The notes below the pieces were generated by a model that was given only the letters and a program-made list of their open reading frames with translations, was not told the DNA's origin and did not search any database. The position numbers and the translations under genes are program-made. DNA of 64,000 bases, taken from the NCBI RefSeq assembly GCF_009649745.1, contig NZ_WJNG01000014.1:50121-114120 (forward strand), in the 5' to 3' direction. Source of the stretch: Aquibacillus halophilus. Lineage in GTDB: Bacteria; Bacillota; Bacilli; Bacillales; Amphibacillaceae. Of this stretch, positions 17,353 through 26,081 are shown piece after piece. The stretch's first letter is position 1; each line of letters starts with the position of its first letter.

Positions 17353-17696
17353 GCTTTCACCTCTATGGTATGGATTGTTATGATTAATTTTCATTTAATT
17401 TATTTTAAAAATTCCATCTAAGATACTGGTCCTCATATTATTTCTACATTTAACCATACCACAGAATGATTAATTATTTTAATAATGAAGAGAGAATTTG
17501 TTATAGAACAACTATATTAAAATTGAGAGCCTGTTTAATTAGACAGGCAGCGATTAACGTTGTACTGTTTAGTTAACGGACCTACTCAAACAAAAAAGCA
17601 GCTTAAGATTAAGCTGCTTGGCAATACTGGATTTATGATTATTTTTTAGTGGATTAATTGTAATAGTAACTAGAAACTGTGCTTATGCAAGCTTCT
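17353..17696. other. Intergenic stretch between selU and yhfH
   Basis: No gene seen. It holds a small hairpin GCCTGT/ACAGGC near 17529-17548 and the minus-strand terminator at 17596-17619. Confidence 0.5.
17596..17619 (-). terminator. Terminator of yhfH
   Basis: AAGCAGCTT pairs with AAGCTGCTT. On the minus strand the stem is followed by TTTTTTG (complement of 17591-17597), so it acts leftward, about 80 nt after the yhfH stop. Confidence 0.75.
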
Positions 17697-17825
17697 TTAT
17701 AGTGCTGGGTGATCGCAATTATCACATAAGTTAACGTAACAATCAGCTTTTTCAACAATGTCATTACCACATTTTGCACATTTCTTGCGGGGCAGATTTC
17801 TGAAAAACTCAACTATACTCATCAT
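17697..17825 (-). CDS. yhfH: YhfH-like small zinc-ribbon protein
   Basis: This 42-residue gene is easy to miss. The sequence starts MMSIVEFFRNLPRKKC and carries two CxxC knuckles (CAKC and CDNC) plus one extra Cys, forming a treble-clef or zinc-ribbon-like fold. GGAGGG lies six bases before ATG 17825; a second ATG follows immediately. It is divergent from yhfI exactly as in B. subtilis, where YhfH has the same FFRNLP and paired-cysteine pattern. Function unknown. It has its own terminator. Confidence 0.85.
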   Translation of the reverse strand: MMSIVEFFRNLPRKKCAKCGNDIVEKADCYVNLCDNCDHPAL

Positions 17826-17957
17826 AAGGATCCCTCCAAAACTTTATTGTATTTCTATTGTAGTATAACAACTTAATAATATCAATACTCTGTTTTATAA
17901 CAATTGTGACAGATTGTTGGCAAATTGATGACAAAATAGTGAAAAGGTGGAGAAATA

Positions 17958-18689
17958 ATGAAATTAACTGTAATTGGGTACTGGGGGGCATACCCTGCAA
18001 AAGGAAGTGCAACATCCTGTTATCTACTAGAAAAAGATGGGTTTAGCTGTCTATTGGATTGTGGTAGTGGTGCACTGTCTAGGCTTCAATTGTTTAAAGA
18101 TGTGATGGATATTGATGCAGTTGTTTTATCTCATTATCATAACGATCATATCGCTGATATCGGTGTGTTACAGTACAGCTGGTTAGTTCAAAATTATATT
18201 AATAATACAGAAGAAATCTTACCTATCTATGGTCATGTAGAAGATAAACATGGATTTGAAAATCTAACACATAACTTTACTGAGGGAATACCTTACGATC
18301 CAGAAGGTACACTGAATGTGGGACCATTCTCATTTACTTTTATGAAAACTGAACATCCTGCCTCTTGCTATGCGATGCGTATAACTGATGGGGAAAAGAC
18401 CATCGTCTATACGGCTGATTCTAGCTACACAAAGGATTTTATACCCTTTAGTGAAGCTGCTGATCTGTTAATAACAGATTGTAATTTTTATGAAGGTCAA
18501 GATGGAAATAAGCCAGGGCACATGACTAGTAAAGAAGGTGCAGAGATTGCAAGTAAGGCTGGTGTTAAACAGTTAGTGTTGAGTCATCATCCTCACTTTG
18601 GTAATCGAGCCGATTTATTGATACAGGCAAAAAAATATTTTGATGGAACAACTTATTTAGCAGAGGAAGGTCTGATTTGGGGAAATTAA
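17958..18689 (+). CDS. yhfI: MBL-fold metal-dependent hydrolase, YhfI
   Basis: The protein has 243 residues. It has the metallo-beta-lactamase fold metal motif HYHNDH (H59-H64), a later AxH metal ligand region (MKTEHPASCY), the bridging aspartate in YTADSS, and the closing histidine in LVLSHHPHFG. It resembles the RNase Z/phosphodiesterase-like branch of the superfamily. It starts at ATG behind AAAAGGTGG. Gene order yhfH-yhfI-lplJ matches B. subtilis. The substrate is unknown. Confidence 0.9.
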   Translation: MKLTVIGYWGAYPAKGSATSCYLLEKDGFSCLLDCGSGALSRLQLFKDVMDIDAVVLSHYHNDHIADIGVLQYSWLVQNYINNTEEILPIYGHVEDKHGFENLTHNFTEGIPYDPEGTLNVGPFSFTFMKTEHPASCYAMRITDGEKTIVYTADSSYTKDFIPFSEAADLLITDCNFYEGQDGNKPGHMTSKEGAEIASKAGVKQLVLSHHPHFGNRADLLIQAKKYFDGTTYLAEEGLIWGN

Positions 18690-18825
18690 AAGGATAACAA
18701 GTTCCATAAATTGCCTTGTTTTTAAGTTTATTTTATACTATCAAGTGTAGATAATTATTAAGGTTTTCTAGGAAGATGCAGACTATTGAAAGAATAAGAC
18801 AAGCTTTAAAGGGAGATGTTATTGG

Positions 18826-19821
18826 ATGAAATTTATTGATAACGAAGGAATTACCGATCCTCATATTAATCTGGCCATTGAAGAGTATATACTGAAAAAC
18901 TTCGGTGAGGAAGATACATATTTATTATTTTACGTTAATGAACCATCAATTATTATTGGCAAAAACCAAAATTCTGTTGAAGAAATCAATACGAGCTATG
19001 TAGATTCTAACGGGATTCATGTAGTGCGTCGCCTATCGGGTGGTGGAGCCGTATATCATGATTTAGGCAATTTAAACTTTAGTTTTATTACCAAGGATGA
19101 CGGCAATAGCTTTCAAAATTTTGCTAAATTTACCGAACCAGTTGTCAAAGCATTAAACAAATTAGGAGTGCCAGCAGAGCTTTCTGGAAGAAATGATTTA
19201 ACTGCTAACGGTCGAAAGATTTCTGGTAATGCCCAGTTCACCACAAAGGGTCGTATGTTTAGTCATGGAACATTAATGTTTGATTCTGAAATTGAACATG
19301 TCGTTTCTGCTTTGAATGTGAATGCAGAAAAAATTAAATCGAAGGGAATTAAGTCAATTCGTAGTCGTGTTGCGAACATAACCGAATTTTTGGATGAAAA
19401 AATTTCAATTGAAGCATTTAAAGAACATATCCTGTGTTATGTTTTTGATGTAGAGGACGTGAAGGATGTCCCTCAATATAAGTTAACAGAACAAGATTGG
19501 AAAAATATCCACCAATTATCTAAAGAACGCTATCAACAATGGGATTGGAACTATGGGAAATCCCCAGCATTTAACATTCAACAATCGCACAAGTTTGACC
19601 ATGGTTTAGTAGACGCTCGTCTAGATGTTGAAAAAGGAATTATTAAAAATTGTAAAATATATGGTGACTTTTTCGGTGTCGGTGACGTGAATGTGATTGA
19701 AGAAAGTCTTGCTAATGTTCGTTATGAGAGACAAGCAATAGAAGAGGCTTTGAGCGATTTAGATGTTCCACATTACTTAGGTAAAATTTCTAAAGAAGAT
19801 TTCATTAACTTGATTTATTAA
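18826..19821 (+). CDS. lplJ: Lipoate-protein ligase, LplJ
   Basis: The protein has 331 residues. The BPL/LplA fold carries the ligand motif RRLSGGGAVYHDLGNLNFS (around residues 69-87) and the lysine-containing GRKISGNAQ segment that contacts lipoyl-AMP. A C-terminal lipoate-ligase accessory domain completes the two-domain form. It activates free lipoate and attaches it to 2-oxoacid dehydrogenase and GcvH lysines. Next to yhfI, as in B. subtilis. Confidence 0.94.
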   Translation: MKFIDNEGITDPHINLAIEEYILKNFGEEDTYLLFYVNEPSIIIGKNQNSVEEINTSYVDSNGIHVVRRLSGGGAVYHDLGNLNFSFITKDDGNSFQNFAKFTEPVVKALNKLGVPAELSGRNDLTANGRKISGNAQFTTKGRMFSHGTLMFDSEIEHVVSALNVNAEKIKSKGIKSIRSRVANITEFLDEKISIEAFKEHILCYVFDVEDVKDVPQYKLTEQDWKNIHQLSKERYQQWDWNYGKSPAFNIQQSHKFDHGLVDARLDVEKGIIKNCKIYGDFFGVGDVNVIEESLANVRYERQAIEEALSDLDVPHYLGKISKEDFINLIY

Positions 19822-19839
19822 TCATAGACTTTAATGTAT

Positions 19840-19863
19840 ATCCCTTGTCCATTGACAAGGGAT
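19840..19863 (+). terminator. Hairpin after lplJ
   Basis: ATCCCTTGTC pairs perfectly with GACAAGGGAT around CATT. No T-run follows, so termination is likely but not certain. Confidence 0.55.
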
Positions 19864-19941
19864 TACCTGTATCAAATCCTCTGATAAATCTCTCCGGATT
19901 AAGAAAGTAAACCTGATTACCATATTGAAAAGAGGTTACGT

Positions 19942-21138
19942 ATGAAGAAAATAGGATTTACTTACATCATCTATCTTATTTGTATATGGAATTACTTCTT
20001 GTTCTTTTACCCATTAGAGACCTTTAGTAATTCTAATTACGCTGCACTAGCCCACGCAGTGTTTTTTTCGAAACTGCCTTTAGAATGGATCTTGTTATAT
20101 GGACTGATTAAGAGTAATTGGGCTTCTAAATGGGTTAGCTTTATTGAAACAATCACACGGTTTGAATGGTTAAAAACAATGTTATTCTCACTATTGCTTG
20201 TGCTTGGCTACGGTATAATTCGTTTACCGTTTAATTTAGTTTGGTTTTGGATCTCACATCGAGAAGGTACAAGCCTCCAGCCTTTGGGAGACTGGTTTTA
20301 TGAAATGGGTTTAGATTTGTTTTTTTACTGGATTATGCTAACACTTGGCCTTATTGTCGTAAGGCTAGTAATTGACAGATTCAAAAGAACTTGGTGGTTA
20401 ATCTTATGGTCACTTACACTGCCAATTGTGGTCTTCGTTGTCTATGTCCAACCAGTCTGGATTGATCCTCTGTATGAAGATTTTACTACCATGGAACAAG
20501 GTCCTCTTCGGACTGCAATTGAGGATTTTACTAATGAAGTGGGAATGGAAAATACAACTCTTTTACAAGTAAATATGAGTGAAAAAGTGACCACGTTTAA
20601 TGCATATGTTACAGGAATCATGAGTAATGCACGAATTGTTCTTTGGGATACAACCCTACAAGGTATGGAACAAGATGAGATTTTATTTATTTTAGCCCAT
20701 GAAATAGGACATTATGTAATGCATCATGTGTATATTGGGGTTGCAGGGTATTTAATTCTAAGCTTCGTATTGTTTTTTCTTGCAGCATTTATTTATGATC
20801 GTGTTTGGTTGAACGTAAGAAGGCAGAATAATTATAAGACAAAAAATGAATTAAAGGCACTGCCGTTATTGCTATTAATTCTATCAATGCTTCTAACTGT
20901 TTCTCAACCGATATCTAACTATGTATCCAGACAAATCGAAGTATCGGCAGATGAATATGCTATTGAACATACAGAAAATCTTGCTCCAGCAGTAGAGGGC
21001 TATTACAGGATGGCCACTCAATCTAGAAGTGACATTAATCCGGTATTTTGGGTCAAGTGGATGCGTTCCAGCCATCCCTCTATAAAAGAGAGGATTATGC
21101 GAGTGGAAAGAGAAATGGAAGAACGTGAAACGAATTAA
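19942..21138 (+). CDS. yhfN: M48-family membrane metalloprotease, YhfN
   Basis: The protein has 398 residues. It has several N-terminal membrane segments, the zinc motif HEIGH (H253, E254, H257), a further hydrophobic pair, and the third zinc ligand region SADEYAIEH about residue 333. This is the CAAX prenyl protease 1-type architecture of B. subtilis YhfN. It acts in the membrane, probably on damaged or signal-bearing membrane proteins. The order lplJ then yhfN retains B. subtilis synteny with intervening genes lost. Confidence 0.9.
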   Translation: MKKIGFTYIIYLICIWNYFLFFYPLETFSNSNYAALAHAVFFSKLPLEWILLYGLIKSNWASKWVSFIETITRFEWLKTMLFSLLLVLGYGIIRLPFNLVWFWISHREGTSLQPLGDWFYEMGLDLFFYWIMLTLGLIVVRLVIDRFKRTWWLILWSLTLPIVVFVVYVQPVWIDPLYEDFTTMEQGPLRTAIEDFTNEVGMENTTLLQVNMSEKVTTFNAYVTGIMSNARIVLWDTTLQGMEQDEILFILAHEIGHYVMHHVYIGVAGYLILSFVLFFLAAFIYDRVWLNVRRQNNYKTKNELKALPLLLLILSMLLTVSQPISNYVSRQIEVSADEYAIEHTENLAPAVEGYYRMATQSRSDINPVFWVKWMRSSHPSIKERIMRVEREMEERETN

Positions 21139-21174
21139 TCTGTATATTCGTAAAGGTAAGAGAGGTGATTTAGG

Positions 21175-22115
21175 GTGCTAAATGAATATCAAAAAAAGCT
21201 ATTGAATGAAAAACAAAAAATGCGTGAATTTAACAGATTAGAAAGAGAAACCATTGGTTTGAAAACAGAATTAGATAAGCTAGCCGACAAAGAAAATGCT
21301 TATAAAAGAAAGTTGAATCAAGAACAGGTCGATGTAGAAAAACTAGAAGGATTAAGTATTACGGGGATATTTATTACTCTGGCTGGCAAAAAACTTGAAC
21401 GTCTTGATAAGGAAAAACGTGAGGTTGTAGCTGCTCAACTAAAATGGCAAGAAGCTAGTGAGGCAAGACAAGATGTTGAAAAAGAGCTTGCTGATTTGGC
21501 AGAAAGAATGAATCGTCTGGGTAATCCAAAAGAAAAGTATGACGAATTTTTAAGGCAAAAGCAAGAGTATCTCCTCACAACTAGTCATGAAGATGGAGAA
21601 CGAAGCTTTGAATTACTTAATAAAATTGCGGATTTAAATGCAGATAGTAAAGAAATTAACGAAGCGTTGGATGCAGGTTCACTCGCTTCTAAATCTTTAT
21701 CTGATGCTAGGGAGTCACTGAATAAAGCTAAAAACTGGGGAACATTGGATATGTTTGGTGGTGGATTAATTTCTACATCTCTAAAGCATAGCAATATGGA
21801 TACAGCGAGAGAAGAGGTACATCGGGCTCAAAAGCTTCTTAGGAAATTTTCTTATGAATTAGAGGACATTGGACATACGTTTCAGGTTGATCTCTCTATC
21901 TCGGGTGGATTAACCTTCATGGATTACTTTTTGATGGATTAATATCAGACTGGTTAGTTCAGGACAAAATTAATAATTCTACTGAGCAAGTTAAAAAAAT
22001 ACAAATAGAAATAGATAAAACGTTAAATCGACTAAAGCAATTGTTAAGTGAAACGAAGCAAACGATTAATGAACTGGATGAGAAGTGGAAACGCATTGTA
22101 GAAACGGCAGATTAA
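21175..22115 (+). pseudogene. Coiled-coil protein gene with a frameshift near its 3' end
   Basis: GTG 21175 follows AGAGGTGAT. The first frame encodes about 252 residues of mostly charged coiled coil with a short central non-helical part, and stops at 21942. Deleting one T from a run (21928-21932, five T present) would explain the break. With one T restored, the protein reads YFFDGLISDWLVQ and continues about 60 coiled-coil residues to TAA at 22113-22115, just before a strong hairpin. The downstream frame keeps the same composition and contains no stop. The cause could be a real mutation or a homopolymer sequencing error. I do not recognise the family. Confidence 0.7.
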
Positions 22116-22122
22116 ATAAGCA

Positions 22123-22173
22123 TTAATCGCTAAACAGTATCAATTCATAGCATTGATACTGTTTAGCGATTAA
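22123..22173. terminator. 22-bp perfect hairpin between convergent genes
   Basis: Positions 22123-22144 are the exact reverse complement of 22152-22173, with a 7-nt loop. No T-run adjoins either side. It lies 8 bases after the repaired coiled-coil reading frame and 24 bases before the stop of the minus-strand gene. Confidence 0.6.
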
Positions 22174-22196
22174 CAAAGTACCACTGCAAGTTTTGA

Positions 22197-22667
22197 TTAT
22201 TTTTTAGGTGATTTATGGGTAACTAAATATTCTTCATTGGTTATGAAGAAGGTTTGATCAGGGCGGTGATCAAGTAAATTTAACTTTTCGAGTTTATGCA
22301 TACTTACTTTTTTGTATGGATCCCCGTTAATAATCGGTAATTCTTTAGTCTGCTGCATGTAATTATCAACAGCTTTTTGAATCATATCGATATCCAACGC
22401 AAGCTGATAATCTTTTTCTTCAAACAGCTCATATGTCTCGCGGGTCATATAATAAGTTTGTTGTGGAATTCCTTTTAAAATAGGAGCTAACAATTTGTAA
22501 TCAAGAGTTAAATCTTCATTGATGATAATACTTAATGGGACTTCACTTGGTAATTGGTCACTATATTTATGAATTGCTTTTTGCAATTCGAATAATGGAA
22601 TATCACGTGTTTCATATTCCGGTGGTGGTTTAGGTTGTTGTTTACTTTTTTTATTTTTCCCCCACAT
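22197..22667 (-). CDS. Conserved hypothetical soluble protein (possibly DUF3939)
   Basis: The protein has 156 residues with a Lys/Pro-rich N-terminus (WGKNKKSKQQPKPPP) and a soluble domain containing repeated ITNEEY/MTRETY-type strands. No membrane segment or catalytic motif is seen. It starts at ATG behind AAGGGGG. I recall a Bacillus domain-of-unknown-function family with this look (DUF3939), but the link is from memory only. Function unknown. Confidence 0.65.
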   Translation of the reverse strand: MWGKNKKSKQQPKPPPEYETRDIPLFELQKAIHKYSDQLPSEVPLSIIINEDLTLDYKLLAPILKGIPQQTYYMTRETYELFEEKDYQLALDIDMIQKAVDNYMQQTKELPIINGDPYKKVSMHKLEKLNLLDHRPDQTFFITNEEYLVTHKSPKK

Positions 22668-22833
22668 AATATACCCCCTTTGTTGCTCTACTATAGAAAC
22701 TTATAATAATTCAAAGAATTCCTTGTCCTGGACACTATTAAACTTTTCTCGTGGATGTTACGCTTATGAATGTTTTATCACTAGATTATTTGAAAGTGTT
22801 AATTGAAAGCCCTTCCTTAATAAATATTATAAC

Positions 22834-22847
22834 AAAAATAGCTTTTT
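22834..22847 (+). promoter_or_regulatory. ComK AT-box upstream of comK
   Basis: AAAA-N5-TTTT (AAAAATAGCTTTTT) fits the ComK AT-box exactly, about 125 bp before the comK start. A full K-box needs a second AT-box; only an imperfect one (AATTTGTAGATATTTT, around 22865-22892) is visible. Confidence 0.45.
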
Positions 22848-22971
22848 GATAGGAGTAATTGTGACAATTTGTAGATATTTTCGTCCTTTTGCTATTAATT
22901 ATTTCTATTATTTGGTAAATTGTTTTTAGGTCTTTTATTTTTCATTTAACAGTTTAGAAAGGGATGACATA

Positions 22972-23496
22972 ATGTTAAATGAAATGAAAGTAAATCATGA
23001 AATAACCCCAGTGACATTAGCAGTGGTAGCCAAGGAGTTAGATGGTAGACAAGTTACTCAAATTCTAGAGGATGGTGAAGTTTTCTATGTGAAAAAATCT
23101 CCTGGTAAAGTAATTGATTTAGCTTGTAAGTTCTTTGGTAGTAGTTTGAAAGGCCGTCAAGATGGAACGCGCGATATATGTGGTATTACTCATAAAGCCC
23201 CAATTGCAATCGATCCTTCAAGTGGCATGTACTTTTTTCCAACCTCATCTCCGCAAAACCCTCAATGTGCTTGGATTGCACATTCTCACATTGATCAAAT
23301 CATTAGGTCCTCAATTCAGGAAACTCAAATTATCTTTAAAAATGGACAATCAGTTACAGTAGAGGTTTCTCACGGTTCGTTGTTAAATCAAGTTCAACGT
23401 ACAGCTCAGTACCGATACTTACTCGATAATCGTATCAAATATATTCTGAAAAGCAATGTGGACATGGTAGCCGAACCTTTTGCATGGAGAAATTGA
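22972..23496 (+). CDS. comK: Competence transcription factor ComK
   Basis: The protein has 174 residues and is recognisable along its length: an N-terminal VTLAVVAKELDGRQVTQILE-type region, KVIDLACKFFGSSLKGRQDGT, and a central PIAIDPSSGMYFFPTSSPQNPQCAWI. B. subtilis ComK is slightly longer (about 192 residues). It activates DNA-uptake genes and itself; the AT-box upstream supports autoregulation. Located between yhfN and yhjD, as expected from B. subtilis. The full-length frame suggests competence is potentially intact. Confidence 0.93.
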   Translation: MLNEMKVNHEITPVTLAVVAKELDGRQVTQILEDGEVFYVKKSPGKVIDLACKFFGSSLKGRQDGTRDICGITHKAPIAIDPSSGMYFFPTSSPQNPQCAWIAHSHIDQIIRSSIQETQIIFKNGQSVTVEVSHGSLLNQVQRTAQYRYLLDNRIKYILKSNVDMVAEPFAWRN

Positions 23497-23603
23497 AGCT
23501 TAAATAAAGCAGTTTTCTTAAAGATTGGTGTTATTTCACAAAATTTATAGATTCCGACGTAACTATCTAACATCCTTACGGTCTTTATGGGATTAGTACT
23601 ATC

Positions 23604-23793
23604 TCGCCGCTGCGGAAAAACACTCCCTTTCCATGGGGAACGCCTCAGCCTCCTCGCTCGTAAAAAACACTCACTGCGGGGTCTTCAGACTGTTACTTTC
23701 CCATAGGACTAGAATTGACATCCAAGAATTTTCATCACACGAAGAAAATGTGTTCTTCATTTTCGAGGAGTGTCGTATTTTCCCTCCGCTTTG
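23604..23793 (+). repeat. B-type structured module (B1)
   Basis: The inner stem ATGGG (23633-23637) pairs with CCCAT (23700-23704), where A and C types have GCGGG/CCCGC. The outer arms GCGGAAAA and CACTCC pair with GGAGTG and TTTTCC further right, enclosing an additional small hairpin arm. Confidence 0.75.
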
Positions 23794-23975
23794 AGTAGCT
23801 TACTGTTCAAGGGTGGATAAAGTCCTTGAGACAATAAATTCATGGGTTTTACTACGGTTACTCGTCGCATGAAAACTTTTGTTACTTTTCACTCTATACA
23901 TCACAATCAACCATTATAAGTATTTAGCTCTTGTTGGTTTAATGTAGTTATCAACCACAATACTATACTAACGCA

Positions 23976-24081
23976 GGAAATACACGGAGACTCCTGCGGG
24001 AGGGAATGGCATAGGTGAGACCCCACAGTGCGTAGCACGAGGAGGCTCAACAGCCACCCGCGGAAAGCGTAGTGTATTTCC
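23976..24081 (-). repeat. C-type structured module (C2), 106 bp
   Basis: Perfect 10-bp terminal inverted repeat GGAAATACAC (23976-23985) / GTGTATTTCC (24072-24081), with an inner GCGGG/CCCGC pairing. The same length as C1, with few differences. Confidence 0.82.
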
Positions 24082-24292
24082 GTAGTGGTGAAGAGTGTTG
24101 TATGTTACGCCGCATTTTATATCAAATGCGAAGATTAAACGCAACAAAACTTTATTAATAAAAGAGTACAATATTAAATTGAAAAGTAAAAGACCTAACA
24201 AATGTTTAAAACTTATGATTTTATAGAACAATAAGATTAATACATATATAGTTATACCCATATTGCTGACAACTAGAAAGGAGAATAACAAA

Positions 24293-24721
24293 TTGGAACA
24301 AATTGTTAGCTTTTTTATCGAAAACAAATTTTTGGGTGTCGTTGCTGCTGTTATCTTAATTGCTGTAGCAATAGCAATTGTTAAATCATTGGTGAAGATT
24401 GCCGTAGTAGTCACAGTGATTGCAATAGTTATGGTTATATTTTTTGACTTTGAGCCCCAGGAAGTTATTGATAAGGGATCGGATTTAGCTAACTCGGGTA
24501 AAGGGTTATTTGAAGAAAACCTTAAACCAGTTTTTTTTCTAAATAACTTAACTCAGGAAGAATTTTTTATTAAAGAAGAAAACGGTGATACCATAATAGA
24601 AATTGAATCGTTAGGTGTAAGATATAACCTGAATGAATTAATGAACCAGCTAAGTTCTTCGGAACAAGAAGAATTAGAATCAATTGTTAAAAATGAGATT
24701 GAGAACAATAAAGAGCGCTAA
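24293..24721 (+). CDS. Small membrane protein, unknown function
   Basis: The start is TTG 24293 (MEQIVSFFIENKFLG) because AAGGAG (24279-24284) is correctly placed; the frame extends 30 bases further upstream without support. The 142-residue product has two adjoining N-terminal hydrophobic helices (about residues 14-50, very Val/Ala/Ile-rich) and a soluble acidic tail. The stop codon lies inside the terminator stem at 24704-24740. I do not recognise the family. Confidence 0.7.
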   Translation: MEQIVSFFIENKFLGVVAAVILIAVAIAIVKSLVKIAVVVTVIAIVMVIFFDFEPQEVIDKGSDLANSGKGLFEENLKPVFFLNNLTQEEFFIKEENGDTIIEIESLGVRYNLNELMNQLSSSEQEELESIVKNEIENNKER

Positions 24722-24740
24722 AATAGCGCTCTTTATTGTT
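24704..24740. terminator. 17-bp bidirectional terminator overlapping a stop codon
   Basis: AACAATAAAGAGCGCTA pairs perfectly with TAGCGCTCTTTATTGTT around AAA. It contains the end of the preceding gene and faces yhjD on the other strand. Confidence 0.8.
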
Positions 24741-24752
24741 TACTTAAAAGGA

Positions 24753-25148
24753 CTACTTTGCAGTGTATGAGGAATCCTTTGCCGAAGATAAACCATCTTG
24801 CATGAGTTCTTGTAATATATTTTCTACCTTTTTCCGGATGGTTGGGTTAAAATAGTTTCTTTTTTCTTCTCTTCCCCTACAAAGAAAAAGATAAGAAGAG
24901 AAAGAATCGTTTTTGTTTAAAGAAATAACTTGTATCTGTTTCTCTGCCATGCTTTTTCGTAAATGTCGACGTTCCGTTGTTGCTTGCTGCTCCATTTTAT
25001 TGAGAAGTTCAAGGTAAGGTTCCTTGATCTTAAATGATGCTGTTCCTTTCTGGATACTATCAATATCTTGCTCAATGACAAGAATAGCCATGGACAGGAA
25101 TAAAAAACGTGAAGATAACTCAAATTCTTCTTGGCTGAGATAACGCAC
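24753..25148 (-). CDS. yhjD: YhjD-like small helical protein
   Basis: The start is GTG 25148 (MRYLSQEEFEL) with GGGGGG a few bases upstream; the longer frame to 25211 lacks a ribosome binding site. The 131-residue product is mostly helical and charged, with no membrane helix of normal length beyond a short hydrophobic patch (FLFLSMAILVIEQD). Position next to yhjE and a type I signal peptidase gene matches B. subtilis yhjD, a sporulation-associated gene. Function unknown. Confidence 0.75.
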   Translation of the reverse strand: MRYLSQEEFELSSRFLFLSMAILVIEQDIDSIQKGTASFKIKEPYLELLNKMEQQATTERRHLRKSMAEKQIQVISLNKNDSFSSYLFLCRGREEKRNYFNPTIRKKVENILQELMQDGLSSAKDSSYTAK

Positions 25149-25370
25149 TGTTTCCCCCCCTAAAACGAACGTGTGTTCTATTATACAATAAGTATATGGA
25201 ATACAAAACAAAAAAATGTTAAATAAATAAATTTACTTTATAATTTGTATATAACCATAACTTTTTTTAAAAAATTCTGATGGTAAACAAATTATGTTGT
25301 TTACTTTAAAATAAAATAAGGAAAACTAATAGAAAAGTTAAAATGTAGGTACTTAAGGGGCTTGAAATAT

Positions 25371-26027
25371 ATGTATATCCTTAGCATAGATGTAGCAGAA
25401 ATTAGAGAACTGATTGAAAGTAATGAATATAATGATGCTTTTCTGGAATTGTTGAAGAGTTATGAAAGTCTGGGACCATTAACAGGAATATTATTACCTT
25501 TTTTTGAAGCATTCTTTCCTTTTTTACCACTAGTAGTCTTTGTGATGACAAACGCGGCTGCTTATGGATTACTACAGGGCTTTTTACTTTCATGGATAGG
25601 CGCTAGTGCAGGGGCAATGTGTGTCTTTTTTATTGTTCGAAAACTGGGAGAAAAGCGATTTTTTAAATGGATTAGGAAAAATAAACAAGTGAAACGAGTA
25701 ACGAATTGGTTAGAAAAACATGGATTTGGACCTCTATTCTTACTGATGTGCTTTCCTTTTTCTCCTTCTTCTATTATTAATGTAGTAGCAGGATTGTCTA
25801 AAATTAGCATTCAACAATTTGCTTTAGCTGTTCTGTTAGGTAAAACAGTAATGATTTTTACGATTTCATACATAGGTGATAGCATTATGTCCTTTGCCAA
25901 AAATCCGATAAAAACAATTGTTGTTGGAGTTTGTATCGCCCTTTTTTGGGCGATTGGTAAGTTTATTGAAAGACGCTTACAAAAAAGGGCTAATGCCCAT
26001 AATAATGTACAAGCTAAAGACGATTAA
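25371..26027 (+). CDS. yhjE: TVP38/TMEM64 (VTT domain) membrane protein, YhjE
   Basis: I choose ATG 25371, ten bases after AAGGGG (25355-25360). The product of about 218 residues has five to six hydrophobic segments and the VTT-domain core: a glycine/Ala-rich helix pair (LLSWIGASAGAMCVFFIVRKLGE), then a re-entrant MCFPFSPSSIINVVAGLSKI segment. DedA-related proteins of this type act in lipid scrambling or transport. A signal peptidase gene follows after 54 bp, as in B. subtilis. Confidence 0.85.
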   Translation: MYILSIDVAEIRELIESNEYNDAFLELLKSYESLGPLTGILLPFFEAFFPFLPLVVFVMTNAAAYGLLQGFLLSWIGASAGAMCVFFIVRKLGEKRFFKWIRKNKQVKRVTNWLEKHGFGPLFLLMCFPFSPSSIINVVAGLSKISIQQFALAVLLGKTVMIFTISYIGDSIMSFAKNPIKTIVVGVCIALFWAIGKFIERRLQKRANAHNNVQAKDD

Positions 26028-26081
26028 AATATTTCCTAAGGGGTAAAATGTAAATAGATAGATTCCTTGGAGGAAAATGCC

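Larger units (their letters stand above)
23530..24153. repeat. Composite palindromic element, locus 2
   Basis: It fills the gap after comK. The left end has TTCCGACGTAAC (about 23551-23562), and the right end has GTTACGCCGCATTTTATATC (24105-24124), continuing to GCAACAAAAC, the inverted form of the left end of locus 1. Inside are a forward B module (23604-23793) and a reverse C module (23976-24081). Reading frames inside it are artefacts of the repeat. Confidence 0.8.
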
